Source: Pseudacidobacterium ailaaui | GTDB lineage: Bacteria > Acidobacteriota > Terriglobia > Terriglobales > Acidobacteriaceae | Reading direction: 5' to 3' | Length of the DNA: 64,000 bases | Assembly: GCF_000688455.1 (NCBI RefSeq) | Contig: NZ_JIAL01000001.1 | Location: 2,759,001-2,823,000 of the forward strand | Part shown: piece by piece, positions 62,809-64,000 of the stretch | How positions within the stretch are numbered: the stretch's first letter is position 1 | Layout: each line of letters opens with the position of its first letter | Translations under genes and position numbers: made by a program | The notes under the pieces: generated by a model | Databases searched by the model: none | What the model saw: the letters and a program-made list of their open reading frames with translations, nothing else | What the model was told of the DNA's origin: nothing

Positions 62809-63621
62809 ATGTTATGCAGCGAAGTGGACTTGGCATTTCTGCGTCAGTTGATTCAGAGCCGTTCCGGGAATGCTCTGGATCCATTGCGAAACAATCTCTT
62901 TGAGGCCCGGCTGCGTTCGCTTTGGCAGAGCCTCGGAATGAGCAGCCTGGGAGAACTCGTCCATCAGCTGCGGTTTGCCTCTGATCCATTGCTGGAGCAG
63001 TCCGTGGTTGAGGCCATGACCATCAACGAAACCAGCTTTTTCCGCGACCATGCACCCTTTGACCTGCTGCGAGAAGAACTGCTGCCAAGGCTCATTCGTG
63101 CGCGCAGAGCAGAACGGCGGCTGCTGTTCTGGAGTGCGGCCTGTTCAAGCGGACAGGAAGCATACTCGCTGGCCATGTTACTGCGCGACGGCTTCCCTCA
63201 TCTGGCAGACTGGAAGATTGAGATTCTGGGCACCGACCTCCATGCAACCATGATCCAGCGTGCCCGCCGCGGTCGCTATCAGCGTTTTGAGGTAAACCGC
63301 GGTCTGCCTGCGAGATATCTGCTTCGGTATTTCCGGCGCGATGGCGAAGAGTGGGAAGTGGATCCTGCGCTGCGCGCCATTTGCCGTTTTGAGCAAAAGA
63401 ACCTGCTGCATTTCGCCCCGTTTTTGACGAAATTTGATGGAATCCTGTTGCGAAACGTGCTCTTTTACTTTTCCAGTGCGACGCAGCAGTCCATCCTGAG
63501 CCGCGTGCACGCATCGCTGCGTTCAGACGGTTTCCTCCTGCTCGGTCCAAGTGAGTGCGCTCATCAGCCAGGATGGCGGCCTGTCCTGCATCGGAATGTC
63601 TGTTATTACATTCCTGAATGA
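62809..63621 (+). CDS. cheR: Chemotaxis receptor methyltransferase CheR
   Basis: CheR methylates receptor glutamates with S-adenosylmethionine. The 270-residue protein has an N-terminal helical domain (about 1-75), TINETSFFRDHAPFDLLR, the SAM-binding SAACSSGQEAYSLAM (the usual GEE is GQE), GTDLHATMIQRARRGRY and the late LLRNVLFYFSS. No C-terminal TPR. It ends the che operon. Confidence 0.94.
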   Translation: MLCSEVDLAFLRQLIQSRSGNALDPLRNNLFEARLRSLWQSLGMSSLGELVHQLRFASDPLLEQSVVEAMTINETSFFRDHAPFDLLREELLPRLIRARRAERRLLFWSAACSSGQEAYSLAMLLRDGFPHLADWKIEILGTDLHATMIQRARRGRYQRFEVNRGLPARYLLRYFRRDGEEWEVDPALRAICRFEQKNLLHFAPFLTKFDGILLRNVLFYFSSATQQSILSRVHASLRSDGFLLLGPSECAHQPGWRPVLHRNVCYYIPE

Positions 63622-63630
63622 ATCTCGTGT

Positions 63631-63648
63631 TTTCCCTGCAAAGGGAAA
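63631..63648. other. Stem-loop after cheR
   Basis: TTTCCCT (63631-63637) and AGGGAAA (63642-63648) form a perfect 7-base stem with a GCAA loop, 9 bases past the cheR stop. There is no T tail after it on the plus strand, so termination is doubtful; it may stabilise the che mRNA. Confidence 0.3.
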
Positions 63649-63692
63649 GACCTTCGACAGACAGGGTGACGGCTCTACACTGATGGAAGACC

Positions 63693-64000
63693 ATGCAGCG
63701 ACAGGAGCCAGAAGACATTCTCCATCTGTTTCATCCCGTAACGGCGGAGTGGTTTCGTACGGCGCTGGGTACGCCAACGGCCCCGCAGAGGATGGGGTGG
63801 CCCGCGATTGCACGAGGTGAAAGCACCCTGATTCTGGCCCCGACCGGGACAGGCAAAACGCTGGCGGCGTTTTTGTGGTGCCTGGACCAACTGATGCTTT
63901 CCGGTAAGGCATCCCCCAAGCAGATCAGCGATTTCACGCAGCAGGATGCAAAGAAGGTCCAACATAAGCCAACCCCGGCTCTCTCTTCCGGAATGCGAAA
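63693..64000 (+). CDS. lhr: Lhr-type ATP-dependent helicase, N-terminal start (continues beyond window)
   Basis: The visible 102 residues from ATG 63693 show a short lead, then HPVTAEWFRTALGTPTAPQ and the helicase motif I LAPTGTGKT (residues 49-56), as in Lhr-family DNA helicases (usually about 1500 residues), which act in DNA repair. The rest is outside the window. GGAAGA precedes the ATG. The frame stays open to the last base. Distinguishing Lhr from another DEAD/DEAH helicase rests on the sequence before motif I. Confidence 0.8.
   Translation, partial: MQRQEPEDILHLFHPVTAEWFRTALGTPTAPQRMGWPAIARGESTLILAPTGTGKTLAAFLWCLDQLMLSGKASPKQISDFTQQDAKKVQHKPTPALSSGMR

Noticed and set aside
1-64000. Mobile element, CRISPR array, restriction-modification, toxin-antitoxin, phage or biosynthetic cluster
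   Set aside because: No transposase, integrase, repeat-spacer pattern, methylase, toxin pair, phage gene or NRPS/PKS gene was seen on either strand.

Overview
This window is ordinary chromosomal DNA from a Gram-negative bacterium, most likely an acidobacterium of the class Terriglobia (inference from gene content). Supporting signs are a complete Tol-Pal outer-membrane system, a TonB-dependent receptor with an N-terminal carboxypeptidase-regulatory-like domain, a BshB1-type deacetylase with an AHRDD motif, an insertion-bearing dihydrodipicolinate synthase homologue, many secreted hydrolases with Sec or Tat signals, and moderate GC. I see no rRNA, tRNA, CRISPR array, insertion sequence, integrase or prophage gene. 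Coding density is high on both strands.

Layout. 1-7.9 kb: the 3' part of lon, a membrane SpoIIE phosphatase, an exported M48 protease, pyrF-rlpA, and thiD overlapping mtnA tail to tail. 8-18 kb: a phosphate block in two halves. phoB-phoR-pstS run on the minus strand and pstC-pstA-pstB-phoU on the plus strand; between them lie a receiver protein, a CHASE3/PAS histidine kinase and bshB1. phoB carries a one-base frameshift in the receiver domain. Direct repeats with an 11-base period lie upstream of phoB, pstS and pstC and look like Pho boxes. 18-23 kb: two cyclophilins, a small membrane protein, an M19 dipeptidase, a TPR protein and a DapA-like aldolase. 23-28.7 kb: tolQ-tolR-tolA/tonB-tolB-pal-cpoB. 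28.8-34.4 kb: a small cysteine protein, recN, an Hsp20, a BON-domain protein and three unknown genes.

34.5-46.6 kb: glyQ-glyS, an SHS-type MFS carrier, hppD, pncA, a large TonB-dependent receptor, phhA, ilvE and a truncated LarA-like fragment. phhA, an aminotransferase and hppD could take phenylalanine through tyrosine to homogentisate. 46.6-55.6 kb: a Tat-exported GH42 beta-galactosidase and a GH32 beta-fructosidase, a degenerate receiver, marC, a second M48 protease and a patatin-barrel protein. 55.6-58.7 kb: a pyrimidine-nucleoside salvage operon (cdd, pdp/deoA, nupC). 58.7-63.6 kb: a tight chemotaxis operon cheA-cheW-cheY-cheB-cheR. The window ends in the start of an Lhr-type helicase.

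I did not find a convincing undescribed system. The best leads are the frameshifted phoB with its candidate Pho boxes, the conserved-looking four-cysteine small protein at 28.8 kb, the Ig-like insertion in Pal, and the LarA remnant.
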